From Pseudoscleropodium purum (Eukaryota > Streptophyta > Bryopsida > Hypnales > Brachytheciaceae), in NCBI GenBank assembly GCA_963969395.1, contig OZ017798.1:12702173-12766172 (forward strand): a DNA stretch of 64,000 nucleotides, in the 5' to 3' direction. The first letter of the stretch is position 1. The number at the start of each line of letters is the position of its first letter. Both the position numbers and the translations under genes were made by a program. The notes under the pieces were generated by a model. That model saw only the letters and a list, made by a program, of their open reading frames with translations, made no database searches and was not told the DNA's origin. This document shows positions 1 to 11,946 of this stretch, piece after piece.

Positions 1-1856
1 GATAAAAAGAAAGATGAAGATTGCAAAAGAAGAATATAAGGATTTAAGTGAAAAAGAACATAAACATGAATTTGGGAGAAATTCTTACCTTTGTGGCCTT
101 TAAGAGTGGATTGACAAATTATGCAATTAGATTTACTTGTGAGGATAACAATATTGCATGTAGTTAAGGAATTTCTTTTACAAATCTTGGTTGCAATGAC
201 CTATTAGGCATAGAATTAGAGTCAAATCCTATTTAATTAGCCTCCTCCGGAACGAACTATACTAGTTGGGTAAATCCGAATTAGGTTCCAACATCCTTCT
301 ACACCATCTGTGTGTGCATATATGTACAAAACTTAACTATATAATCAAACTATATAGTCATACACACACAAATATATATACATGACGAAATATAGTGACA
401 ATTAAACTAATTTCATTTTTTATAGGTGCAAAATGAAACTAAGCATTGTCATAGATTGTGAGATTATTGAAATTGAAGGTGAGGGCCTATTATTGTGGGT
501 TACAATTCTTTGCTATATTTCATAAATAGAAATATTACATGAGTTTTTCTTATTTTGGTTCTTCACAAGTGAGGAAATTTTGAAAAATAGGATAGTAAAT
601 TTGAATGAATACAATATGAGTTGGAAGTATGTGAAGACATCTCCCTTACCATTAAGGAAACATTAGAATAATAGGTATGCTTCTTAAAAATGTTATGGAA
701 TGTACTCTTAAATCCTTCATGTATACCTTTATTAACAATGCATAATGTTTTTTGGACCATTTATCTACAAAACATGTATTCAATACTTTTGTGTCTTTTT
801 AAACATTTGAAAAGAAGATTTCAAAAGTGTATACAATTTTCATTTGGAAAACAACATTGTAATTAAGTGGATGTAGTACTATAACTATTCATGAGTTATG
901 GTACTGTAGATTGGTATTCAAAGTCATACAAAGTAGAAGAATTATAAAAAAGTGGTATTGCAATCTTGTTTAAATTTTTGGAGGTTGGCTACAAAAATTG
1001 TGCATCTCGTATATTTGTCAAAGGAATATAAGAAGCTCAATAATATTTTTTATGTTTGTATTTCAACTACTTAGATAACAAAGCATAGATGCATTAACTG
1101 GGACCAAGTGACTAAAAGCTAAAAAGGAAGGCTATTGGATGCATGAAGTAATTTGTTGCACATGTTTAAAGATTTGGTTATAGTAGTTGGTATTCTAGTA
1201 GTTTTTTTGAGTAGTTGTTAGGGTAAAGAGCAATACAATAACTTTTGTATGATAAGCTGGATTTCTAAATATTTGCAATCATTGAGTGCGCTATCCTAAA
1301 ATGTCATTCATAATATTTATTGAAACAAATTTGTGCAAGTTTCTATACAAAGAAGACTTAATTACAAAGAAAACAAATAAAGACATTTGGAAATTTTGGA
1401 TTATTAGTCTATTAACAATGAAAGTTGTAGGTGCAACTTGTGTAGTTTGTTTAAATTTTGAAGAATACTTGTTGTGCACAAAGTTTATAAAATGAATAAA
1501 GGAAATAATAACAAAGCATTAGGAGGTGTCATTAGCTAATGCTTTTTAGTGAAGCAATTTAGTTTTGAACTTTGTTGAATTATTTTCAGTATGTTATAAG
1601 ACATGAGGGCTATATTTAAAAATTTTCATATGTATGTGGAAGTATATTGAAGACATTTGATCACAAACACAAGATAAGTGTAGAGTTCATTACCATATAA
1701 AGAATGCTTGGGCACAATTTGATTGAAGAAAATGGCAGTGGAAGCATTTGGAAGTCCAATGGTTTTCAATGCCTTAGGCACTTCGATGGTTGCAACAGAA
1801 TGAAGAAGCGTAGGGGAAAGGCTTGCATTTATGGTTAGAGCAAAAAATTCCAAGAG
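1..1856. other. AT-rich stretch without a recognisable gene
   Basis: AT-rich sequence with only short, non-conserved open frames. It lies directly upstream of the broken transposon gene that begins near 1857 and may hold the 5' part of that element, but I could not align any of it to a known domain and saw no terminal repeat. Confidence 0.5.
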
Positions 1857-4740
1857 GAAGACCGTCTACCTATCAATGGAGTTTCCCAAGCTGTAAATGG
1901 GATGGTGCAACTTCTTAGGAACGATGGTACTATAGTGAAAGTTGGTATGGTAGATAGGGGTTTTACATGTGGCACCAAACTTCACCAAGTGAATTTATGT
2001 CCTTTTGAAATTGCAGTACATGTTACATATGCTATAGAATGGGTTGGTGAGGTGGCAAGAAAGTTATTAGGCGATTGTTTAGGGAAGGTTATACAATGGC
2101 ACCGATCTTCCATCCATTGGGCACATCCTTCAAAAGTTAGGACAACAAGTATCCTTCTAAGGGAGGAGCAAAACTTCTCCTTTCCTCTTATCTTGGCACC
2201 ACAATTTGATTTTCATGACATAGAGAAGAGTGCTAGCAATTCTAATGTGACATCGCCAATTCTTGGCAAAAAAAGCACAACTGGAAGAAATTTCCTACAA
2301 CACAAGGATTTGAAGAGTAGAAAGGATGCCTATAAATACACTAAGGAAGAGGTATTCAATGACAAATTGGAGGGCTAGAGTGAGAATTCCAAGAGAACGG
2401 GGGGAGCCAATTAGTCAAAAAGTTACTCTTGGAAGTATTTTGTGCACGAAGGAGAAAATAGCATGCAAACACAATTGATTACATGACATTGATATAACAT
2501 ATGTATTAGATCAATGATATATGGCTTGGGGTCAAAAGTACGAAGCAAGGGTTACATGGATAATGCAAATGCTCAATGCTTTCTACACTCATACAAAGGG
2601 CCAACAAGAGACAAGTATGTGACAAAGTTAGATGGTGTGGTGGTTTGCAATGCATGCTATGTTGCGGCGTTGGGATATTCTCAGAGGCATTTCAAGCAAT
2701 TGAAGACAACACATATTGTGTACAATAAAGTGGAAGTTGTTCATAGAAACACATATCAAGAGAGGAAAAATGCAAAAATGTCACTTGCTAGAGAAATCCT
2801 AGATGTTTTTGTGAAGGAAGCTAGAGATTAGCAACCCCATTAGTCCGTACGAAGGAAAATGGACAATAAGGTGTTACCATTGATTTTATTGCCTATAAAT
2901 ATAAACAAACTAGATGTCTTTTGGTATATGAACGAAGAGATGAAAAAATGAGTAGATGGGTTAGAATTATTGATGAGCTCATTTCGTCAACTTTGACGGA
3001 AGGAGTTTCTACTTGTACAAATTCCACTGTTTTCTAGATTCCCAAAGTCCTATCACTGTTGGAAGTATAAGTGTGGAATGGAATCCACTACAAATGCAAC
3101 AAACAACAGCGAAGGTGAAGATAAAAAAATTGTTCATTGTGCACATTTGAATCCAAATGGAGGAGAGGCAAGATTATTGGTTGTTCAAGAAATTTGCAAT
3201 CATCACTCCAAATATCTCTATGTATTTGATTGTAGATGGTATGGATCAAAATACAACCATGATACTAAAAATGACATAGATTGTGAAGAACATCAAATTT
3301 CAATCTGTGAAGATTCATCTATGTGGCATACTTGTCCATAGGATTGACTTGTATATAGATGTGTAGATAGATGTTCACCACAAGCATGATAATAATCAAA
3401 TTATAAAGTTGGTGATCAACATAATATGCAACATAAAGCAAAGGAAAGGATCATTGCCACCAACGTTGAGGATTCCAGCAAATTGCACTAAAAGGGAGAA
3501 CAAAAACATCTACATGTTCGCCATGTGTGTCACAGTAGTTGGACTTAGTTTCTTCAAGGAAGTGCATCTTTGTTTTTTGATTGTGGGGCACACTCACGAG
3601 GACGTTGATTAGAGATTCAATGTCATTTCAAATGTGTTGAAGAGAAAAGACATAGATACATTAGAAGAGATGTTTCAATTTGAGGAAAAAGGGACATCAT
3701 ATACAAAGGCTTTTGTAAGTGCTTGCAAGTTAAAGCATATTCGCAATTGGAAGGCATTTATTACACCTCATTTGCTACAAGTGAGAGAGCAATTGACATG
3801 CATAACATTTTTACACCATATGAGGTTTTACGTAGAAGATGGATTGGTTTGTGTTCAATACAAACATTCCAATTCAAATGAGTGGGGCCCAGTAAGAAGA
3901 CATTTGTATTTGAATTCACTATCAAGTGTAGCAAAAAAGCCAGAGCTTGTACAAGTGTTTGCAACTAATCAAAGAGAGTTGAAAGCACTCGACGAGTTCA
4001 TTGCATATAAAAAGAAGTTGGAGTTGAAAGGCACTAACCCAATTAAGAATATGGAAGTTGTGAACAAAACCTCTGATTTTAATAATTATTTAGAGAATTT
4101 TCCACAATCAAATAAAAGGGGGTCCATGATTTACCATTTTGGCCCAACGATATCTAGAACCAAAATGAAGATAGCAACATTATTTTGAATGAGGAAGAAG
4201 AAGGTCCAAATTCAAGTGTAGTGGCCAATGCGGTTGGGACAGAATAAGTAGTGTAACTATTGAATTGATAATGTCAACAATACTTAATCCAGAGAGGAGG
4301 GGGTATTTTGGACCCCGTAAAAATAGACCTCCACAAGAAGTATCCCAAAGAGCGACTAGAGGAAGGAAAAAAAGCGGAAGTAATGAATTGGCATCTAAAG
4401 TAGTAAGAGATGCACGTGAAGATTCTTTTCCACCGTTCAATTTAAAGAATGACATCATTGTAGGCCAACCTGTAGCTCTTATTATGGAATTGAGGGAAAT
4501 AAGAGGAGTACCTTTTTATATAAGGAAGGTGTTGGAATTTGGTCAAGGGAAGTGGGCTTCGAAGATGAAAGTCTTATAATACTGGCCTATTATGAGACCT
4601 AGACTAAAGAAAGAAATTGTTAGTAACAAAGTGAAATACATAGATTGCATGGAATCTAAGTGTCAACCATTTGGTAAGAGGTTTGTATGGATTGAGAAGG
4701 AAATCACTATATATTCATGGATGGATGTTCCTTGTTGACA
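1857..4740 (+). pseudogene. Broken DUF7869-type transposon protein gene
   Basis: A decayed coding region read in pieces over three frames: about 1857-2378, 2514-2831 and 3078-3341 in one frame, 3409-4188 in a second, and 4265-4740 in a third. The diagnostic part is the segment around 3460-3640, where LPPTLRIPANCTKRENKN is followed by a block ending FLIVGHTHEDVD, then a stop codon at 3610-3612, then RFNVISNVLKR. The pattern 'N..ENKN' plus 'GHTHED(I/V)D..F..IS' is the hallmark of the DUF7869 family, known to me from transposon-like proteins of mosses and invertebrates. An upstream piece near 2640-2710 (VVVCNACYVAALGYSQRHF) matches the 'VC...(F/Y)...LG(I/Y)S' motif that precedes that domain. The C-terminal piece contains VPFYIRKVLEFGQGKWASK. 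At least two frameshifts and several stops make it non-functional. Family assignment is from memory of the motif; I could not find the ends of the element. Confidence 0.7.
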
Positions 4741-5651
4741 AAGAAGTGGTCATATAGTAAGTTCAAACATTATAATGCATGGTGTACAAATTGAGGAGAT
4801 AGTGGTAATTCCAATGGAGGCTACACTGCATTTTCTAGAGTACTTAGCAATGCAAATGGAGGACTTAGATGACGAATGTTAGCATAATGATTTGAATATG
4901 TATTAGAGAAGTATCATGTTATGCCATGTGCTTTTAGTCATGTAGTTGTAGGCATGTAAACATAATTCAATGTAAAACGTATAGTAACATGCCTTAGAAG
5001 TAATATAGAGTAGAAAGTGTACAAAGTTTTTGTGAAGTAAATCAAAAGTTTGTATCAATATGACAAATATTCCTAACCAATTTATCCTACAAAGAGTGAA
5101 ATGATGCTTTCAAAAATTTGCCCCTCTCCCCCTCAATATTTATATTTGTCAATTTTAGATGGCATACAAGCCAAGTGCAAGAATATTTAATTTGGTGTTT
5201 TGACTTGAAAGATGTGATTCTGCTAGACTTGTACTTTACAATGAAATTGCTCACTTGCATTTGGAGAAAACTACTGTAGAAATGAGCTAGCTTGTTTGGT
5301 CTAGTCATATTTAACATTGTATAACTCAACCGAATGGTCCTTCAAAATGTTGGAAAGATATTATGCCTCCCTAGAGTAAACTAGTCATTTACCACACAAA
5401 TCCAAAAACTGCACAACATGATCCCTTCAATTATTGAACACTAACAACACAACAATCCTTTCAATTACTAAATACAAACCATACAATTCAACTACCAATT
5501 CAATTGTGATGGGAACAAAATTTTGTATCACCATCCAATGACCACACACTATGCAGTAAAGGATTGCAAGGACTTTTTAACTAAATTTTAGCTTCATTGC
5601 CTTTAAATTGCAATAGATGTTAGGAAGGAATTTTTGATTAATCACTATTAA
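4741..5651. other. Flank of the broken transposon; no gene seen
   Basis: AT-rich, without conserved open frames. It may contain the 3' end of the DUF7869 element, but no terminal inverted repeat matching the upstream side was found. Confidence 0.4.
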
Positions 5652-5849
5652 AAACCCACATTTTAGATGACAAGTCTAATTTTTTTTAAACGGATTTTAA
5701 GTGACATCCAATGCAACAAATCTATATTTTTATGTCAACAAAATGTCCACATTAACATCAATGTTGACATAAAAATATGGATTTTTTGCATTGGACGTCA
5801 CCTAAAATCCATATAAAAAACTAAAGATTGTCACCTAAAATATGGGTTT
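5652..5849. mobile_element. Foldback MITE-like inverted repeat, about 198 bp
   Basis: Nearly the whole element is two inverted arms. The left arm begins AAACCCACATTTTAGATGAC and the right arm ends with its near-complement (GTCACCTAAAATATGGGTTT). The arms meet around 5750, where TTTTTATGTCAACA faces TGTTGACATAAAAA. The inner arms also pair through the ACATCCAATGCA / TGCATTGGACGT blocks. This is the form of a foldback MITE; no coding capacity. Confidence 0.75.
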
Positions 5850-6285
5850 CTTATGGTAAATGCAAGGATTGGGGGTGGATGAAGAGTGATATAAGACTAT
5901 TTTGTTCACTCTAGAGGTGCCTTTTTCAAGGGATGCAAAGGAGACAAATACCTCATTAGAGTTGATCAAAAAGTGTGTGCAATGAGGGACTAGGAGACAA
6001 AGTTTGACAAAAAAAAAAAAGGAATAAAATTCTTTGAAACACCCAAACTAGGGTGTGATGGATTTTGGTGCCTTGCTTCTTTTGTACCATTATTAGTTAA
6101 GCCATCCTTAGTCTAACACCCCTTGTACAAATTGGGATTCACTTTAGGATTAACTTAATTCATAACTTCAACAATGTTAGATTCCGAAACTACAATCCCA
6201 GTTAAATAGCTACAATATGTTGCTTTGGCCTTATTATTGAGTGGTAACTTTAAGGCTCGTAATAAATCTTTATTGTTGAACAACC
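5850..6285. other. AT-rich spacer with a dispersed repeat fragment
   Basis: No gene. Around 5893-5960 the text (TCAAGGGATGCAAAGG, then ACCTCATTAG) resembles 53068-53140 downstream of psbO (TCAAGGATGCAAAACGG, then GCCTCATTGG), so the two are probably old copies of one dispersed repeat. Confidence 0.4.
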
Positions 6286-6927
6286 TTAACCCCTAAAATG
6301 CCCAAAGCATCAAATTTAGGTGTTGACTATACCTTGAAGTTAAATTAAACCTTACCAAATTATTATTTTTAGTAATTTGTATTCTTAAGAAATCATTTTT
6401 GAAGTCTAGTTTAGCATCAAAAATCCGATTGTGAAAATGAATGATTATGATTTTTCTATTGAAAATTATGTGCAAGGTTGTCCATTATAAATCTTGATTT
6501 TTTAGCTTATTGAGAGATCTTGAAAATGAACTAAAATATACTAAATCTTGGAAGAAAAAAAACATTAGAAATTCATTTAAAAATATTGTAGAATAGATTT
6601 TGAAAAGCCAAAAATTGATTGGGATTGTGTATGATATATCCTTTAACCTCATATTTTTTTGTGACCAGTTTTTTAGATTTGACATGTGAAAAGAGGATTG
6701 AAAAATTTCAAATCACTTTCACAATTTTAACACCCTTGTAATTAAACATTATAATCTTTCAATCCATGCTTGATATTGTTGTATTTTCTTTTCTCTTGTA
6801 ATCTCTAACATGTTTAGTTTGAATTTGTATGGTTACAATTTTTTTAAATTGATAAAACTTATCAATATGTTGTCTTTTTGTTCAATTTACAACAAATTTC
6901 AAGAAGCTCCAAAAAGGCCTTGGACAC
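6286..6927 (-). mobile_element. TIR element, family A (inverted copy)
   Basis: Starts TTAACCCCTAAAATG and is the reverse complement of the element at 21233-21882. Shared internal blocks, in opposite orientation, include the text around GCATCAAATTTAGGTG, CTAGTTTAGCATCAAAAATC, and CAAGAAGCTCCAAAAAGGCC near the end. Its expected final inverted repeat (GGACATTTAGGGGTTAA) is interrupted at 6928 by the start of the next element. No coding capacity. Confidence 0.7.
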
Positions 6928-7861
6928 TTAACCCCTAAACACCCAAAATGTATTTTTTGGCAATATAGGAATTTTGGGCAACTCACCATGAATGGATTTT
7001 TTATTTTTTTTGCTGAAATTTTAACACAACATGTGCTGAAGGAGTAGCTTTGAGTCCCAACAATTTTCATAACTTTTGACTACATGGTTAAAAAGTTATT
7101 GTATAATATGTACTTTTCTATGGTTAACACGCAACCTAGGCAACAAAAAAACTTCTTAAAAAATTAAAATTTGAAATTTATTCTCTAGATTTATATATAC
7201 TTGGAAAGATTTGAATCATTCCATTTTGATCAATGAATCAAAAGTTATGAGAAATCTTAGTTTGTAGGAGTTTGCGGGTTATTATTGAATCTCTATTCTA
7301 AAACAAACTTAGAAGTCCTTTATTTAACTCAGTTTTCAATATTTTTGGAAAAAAATTAAGAAAATAGGTGTGCATTTTTTATTACAACATTACAACCATT
7401 AGGATTGGCATTTTTCAATTCCATAAATAAATTGTTAACAATTTATTATTTGGAATCATTCTCTACTCTTTTCTACTTACTATTTTTTTCCTATATGTTG
7501 TATGATTCCAAATGATCTGAAACTTTTCAAGCATGTATCCAACTTCACTTGAAAAATGAATCAAAGGAGTAACAACCATTTTGGACATTTTTTCATATAA
7601 ATGTGACCTTTTGCAATGTAGCTGCCTGGATTTTTGTAGGGCCAAAAAAAAAAATTTGTCACTTCAAATGCTAATATCTTGCAATCTACATGGTGGAAAT
7701 TTCTGAAATTTTTTCCACATATTTCCAAACAAACTTACTACAAGATCCTATGGTTATATGTTTCCAAAAATCTTTTTTTTCTAAAATTTGATACTTGTAC
7801 TACAAATGGCACTTTTGGAGCGATTTTTGTGAAAACATAGTCAAAATCATTTAGGGGTTAA
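6928..7861 (+). mobile_element. TIR element, family B, about 934 bp
   Basis: Begins TTAACCCCTAAACACC and ends CATTTAGGGGTTAA, a short terminal inverted repeat. It is colinear with the element at 56112-56942 (shared TATTTTTTGGCAA then TAGGAATTTTG) and the reverse complement of 54898-55846 (shared CATTTAGGGGTTAA / GATTAACCCCTAAATGATTT). No protein is encoded, so it is non-autonomous. It abuts and seems to interrupt the end of the family A copy to its left, which suggests nested insertion. Confidence 0.75.
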
Positions 7862-10800
7862 GGATTAAGTTAATCTTTGTGCCCCCATATGAAAATGGTG
7901 TTGGAAAATGCCCCCAACCTATCACTCTAAGTATAAAAATAGACCAAAGGAAATGGATTTTTCAAAAGGAATGTAAATTCCTTGAAATTTAAGGTAGTAG
8001 AGCCAATCAGTATAGCTAAGGCCTATCTCCATCCTCACTATTTTAGAGACATAGTGGCAAGGTTTTTTTCATTTATTTTTGGTAGTGTAGAAAGTGATAT
8101 TCATTAGAATGATGAAGATATTTAGAACAAATGGAACCTACAATATACGGATGAAAATCTATTTATTCATTCAAAAGAGTGTACATTTATCCAAAATATA
8201 ACAATACCATTCTAAGATTTAGTATCAAATTTTCAATTTTATCCACTAAAAAAAGAAGACTATCTTGCCAAATGTTCTCTATAAAAAATTGCATCACTTT
8301 TTAGCATAAATTCCCTTAGAAAAAGTCCTTACATAATCACTCACCAAATCAAGAGAATATCCACTATGGCACCATCATACAAGAAGCCTTGTACATGCAA
8401 GACAATCACACAGTCTTGGCATAGAAGCCAGAATGGATGGAAAATGGATGTTTAGTTTAACTTGCTAGAACATTTTCCATTTGTTAAAAGGATATTTTTT
8501 GTTTTGTCAATGTTGGAGGGTTAAACTACGAAGAACATAACCTTCCATAATTGAGGTAGTTATAGAAAAAAAATTCTTATTATTTGACCAATAGGTGCAT
8601 TCTTTGTTTCTATAATTAAAATTGAAATCATCCAACATATTGTTTAGGCTTGCAATGTCCTTACAAGGTTCTTATTATGCTATAAAATTCATTTGGATGT
8701 TTTCTCATCACTATTGACACTTATTAATAGTTTATTAACCTTGGAAAGAAGTGGCCCCCCATAACCAAGGTAGTCACCAAAATACTCTTATTATTGAACC
8801 AATCTATTGCCAATTTACCATCTAAATTGCAATTTTGCTCTCATGTACTTGTAGTATACATTTTTGTTATGTGCTGCAAAAATCAAGGAGATTGAGCACA
8901 AATTTAATATTTTTAGGAGTTATAAATGTTTGGAGGACTTACAAGCTATGTAAGACTTATTGAAAGACTTGCAAGCTATTTCAACAAATAAGAATTGCTA
9001 ACACTTTCACAATAGATTGATTACAATATTAAGAGGTACTAAAAGCATTCTTTAAGGGTTAAATTGACTTTTTGGACATTATCAAACATTTTTTAGAAAA
9101 TTGCTTTAGAAAGACAAGTGGAAATCACATTTAATCAATCTTAAACTATAGTTTTTGGACTCTTGACATTTTTTTAATAATAAAAGTCATCTTAGTCTCT
9201 CAAGGCTTCTATCAAGAGGGCACATATGTCACATTTGAGCCAAGGCAAATTGAAAAAACATCTCTCTATGAGGTATCCACAAATGTAGTCAATCTGCCAA
9301 GGCTCAATGTAGTGTGTGAATTTCAAATGGCTTAGAAAATGTGAGGCATGCAATATACACCATCATGATGGTATGCAAGGAGGTGATTAGAGGTTTAGAT
9401 ATGTTTTTTTGGGGTGAGGCATTAGAAGATCAACAATTGTTGAAAATCACTCTAGATTCAAATGTGACAATTTTTTCACAACTTTGTATCTTTTGTGGTT
9501 GTGTTTCAAGTTTTTGCAACAAAATTGCATTGTTTTTTAGCCATCATTTCAAGTAAATTAGTACCCCTAACCAATGCGTAGCAGGTATTTTGCAAGTGGA
9601 GCCTAAATTTGGCCGTCAAAGTATGTAGTGGCACTAACTACCACTACTATACTAACTTCTTCTCTCCATGAAATGATGTCCACCATGATTTAAGCCCTCT
9701 ACCATATTTTGCACAATTGTGACAACAAAATGTTGGGAAAACAAACTTTCCTACATTAAAAATTTGATAGCTAGGCACATTTATCCTACTATTGTACTGA
9801 AATGCCTCCCCTCTACTTTTTTGGAATCTTTCATCTATGCAAATAGCTAGTGTCTTCAATAAATTGTGATACAACTTTGTATGCCTCTCTAAATCCCGCA
9901 AAAGAGCCAAAAAATATTAAACGGATGAATAATTGATTTTATGTTTGTGTTTTGTTTGTGCAAAATCACCCATCGAATACTTTTGGTCCATGGCAACATT
10001 ACAAGAGTAATCCTTAAAAGGATGAGCTGGTCACTTTAGAAATCATCTATTTTAGTATTGTGCAAATTGTTGGTTTAAAAAATGTAAAAATACTCAATGG
10101 AAGTCAAACTATTGTAAAAGACTTTCTCTTTTCACACAAAATTTGGAGGATGAATAGTTGCACTTTTGTCTTGCATGGAGAGATTCTTTGTCATTCATTT
10201 TTTTGGTTGAACAACATCCCTTAGTGTTGTTTATGGATTAAAGATCCCAAAGACTAGAATGGTAGGAAGTCCAATACTAACAGATTAGAGGATTTGGGGG
10301 GGAGGTTGGGAGGGCTCTTTCAAGGATGTTTCCCCGACAACTTGAGATCGGTTGTTGTTAGATTTTCTTTAATTTTTAAAATGTAAAAAATTTTAATTTA
10401 ACAAAACAAAAACAAAAACAACTTTAATGACATGGTAGTTGTTGTGCCATATTAGATAGCTAGGGCAACAAATTCCCAAAGTCTGAAAACCTTAGCAAAA
10501 CTTGCAGCCCTCCAAAGAAGTTGAATATCTTCTAATGACTAAAGTAACTACACATAAAATGGACCGCTCTTCACATTCGACCCCTATTTTTGAAGGGAAA
10601 ATAAATAGGGCGGATTTCCAAAATGGTGCACATGAGAAGAATAGATGTTAAATGAATCTTGAGTAGTGTGCAGTTTTATTAATAGAACTATGGAGGTGGC
10701 AACTCTACAAGTGGTCAATTTTGGGTGCACTTTGTTAACTGTTTTAACTTCTCTTTATTGTCAATTTTGCATGAACATCAAATTCATTTTGGCATCACCT

Positions 10801-11452
10801 ACATGACACTTTTAGTACCCTATATAGCCTTGAATCTCTAAAAATTTGTAACTAATTCACAATCCATATAAAAATTATGGAACCACTTGCAGTTTGATTC
10901 AAAGTCCTTTCACAATGTGCAAAAAATGTTATTCGTTTTCTACAACACATTGGTTATGCCATAGAGCTTCTTCAATCCATTTCGGGTGTATTTACTGCAT
11001 TGAACAAGGCCGGGCTTTCATTTTTGGCAATTTTTGGCGAAATCCTAGTATATAATTTTTCAGAATTTTGATTCTTTCAACAAGTGCCTACAAAAGGTAT
11101 TCCAGAGTATTAAATTTACTCCGAAGATTGCCCCTTTTGAACCCCACTTTTTACAAAAGTTGTCAGTATCCTATACAAAGGTCAAATTCAAACATAAATC
11201 AAATATTTTTGGGAGTGTCTCAATATTTGAAATATTACCAACCAATACTACACTACCACCAATCCTTTTCATTGTGTGAATCCACTTTGACCGCCCAAAA
11301 GAAACTTTTTCCACACTCACCTGCCGAATCAGACCTTCACGTACAGTACAGTAGCTTTGTATCCCTCCAAAGATTGGGCCCAGTCAAGGCGTCCAAAGCC
11401 AAAGCCAAAACCAAAGCTGGACGGGAGTAAGCTTTACGTCAAAGTTTGAGCA
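7862..11452. other. Long AT-rich intergenic stretch
   Basis: No conserved gene recognised on either strand. Open frames of 70-120 codons occur (for example 9341-9556 plus, 9647-9910 minus, 11068-11430 plus) but none shows a familiar domain or splice structure. Around 8520-8610 and 8745-8815 two similar modules occur about 220 bp apart (both contain 'CATAA..(T/A)GAGGTAGT' or 'CCAAGGTAGT' followed by 'CTTATTATTGA'), an old local duplication. GC content rises from about 11300 towards the next entry. Confidence 0.4.
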
Positions 11453-11644
11453 TCAATGAGACCGCTCCCCAGCTCCCAGTCTCCCATTGAGGCTTCCGTC
11501 CGTCTGGCCAGGTTCCCCGTCAGTCCCTGCTTCCCGGCTTCCCTCCTCCTCCGATCTGATTTTGTCGAGAATCTCCGCCTCCCTTGCTTTTGCCAGTAAT
11601 TTCGCCTCTTCAGTTTGGCTTCTCCAGTTGGACGGATGCCTCAC
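11453..11644 (-). CDS. Possible small charged ORF, 63 codons, unrecognised
   Basis: A minus-strand frame in a locally GC-rich patch inside AT-rich DNA. The product is hydrophilic and rich in Glu, Lys, Arg and Ala (core EEAKLLAKAREAEILDKIRS), which would form a single amphipathic helix followed by a Gly/Asp-rich tail. I recognise no family. The opposite strand is also open here (11487-11669), so base composition alone may explain the frame. It could be a lone exon of a larger gene, a CpG-rich promoter, or noncoding. Listed because the codon pattern and composition stand out from the surroundings. Confidence 0.2.
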   Translation of the reverse strand: MRHPSNWRSQTEEAKLLAKAREAEILDKIRSEEEGSREAGTDGEPGQTDGSLNGRLGAGERSH

Positions 11645-11743
11645 GTTTGTCGAACAGAAACTGAATTGATCAGGTCACGCACATGCGTATGCACACATGG
11701 TGCACTTTTGTAAGCACTGTGACGTACGTGGAATGATGAGGTG

Positions 11744-11774
11744 AGGGAAGGGAAGGGAAGGGAAGGGAAGGGAA
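11744..11774. repeat. (GGGAA)n microsatellite
   Basis: About six perfect copies of a GGGAA pentanucleotide (AGGGAAGGGAAGGGAAGGGA and on). Confidence 0.95.
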
Positions 11775-11905
11775 ACATACCCCAAAAGACCCAATGAAAT
11801 TAAGGCATGTAGTATTGTCATAGATTCTCACTTCAGAATCAATAACTGCCATACATTTGGATGGTATTAGGTTAAAAGTTGGTATTGGGTACGTCTACCT
11901 TGTGT

Positions 11906-11942
11906 GGGTGTGGGTTGTGGGTTGTGGGTTGGGGTTGGGTTA
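11906..11942 (+). repeat. G-rich tract with G-quadruplex potential
   Basis: Six closely spaced runs of three or four G (GGGTGTGGGTTGTGGGTTGT, then GGGTTGGGGTTGGGTT), fitting the G3+N1-7 pattern for an intramolecular G-quadruplex. It resembles degenerate telomere-type TTGGGG text but is not a TTTAGGG array. It lies immediately outside the left end of the candidate element at 11947. Confidence 0.8.
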
Positions 11943-11946
11943 TATA

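Noticed and set aside
11068..11430. A 120-codon plus-strand frame as a gene
   Set aside because: No domain, no splice structure and low-complexity ends (KASKAKAKTKAGRE); composition at the edge of a GC-rich patch explains it.
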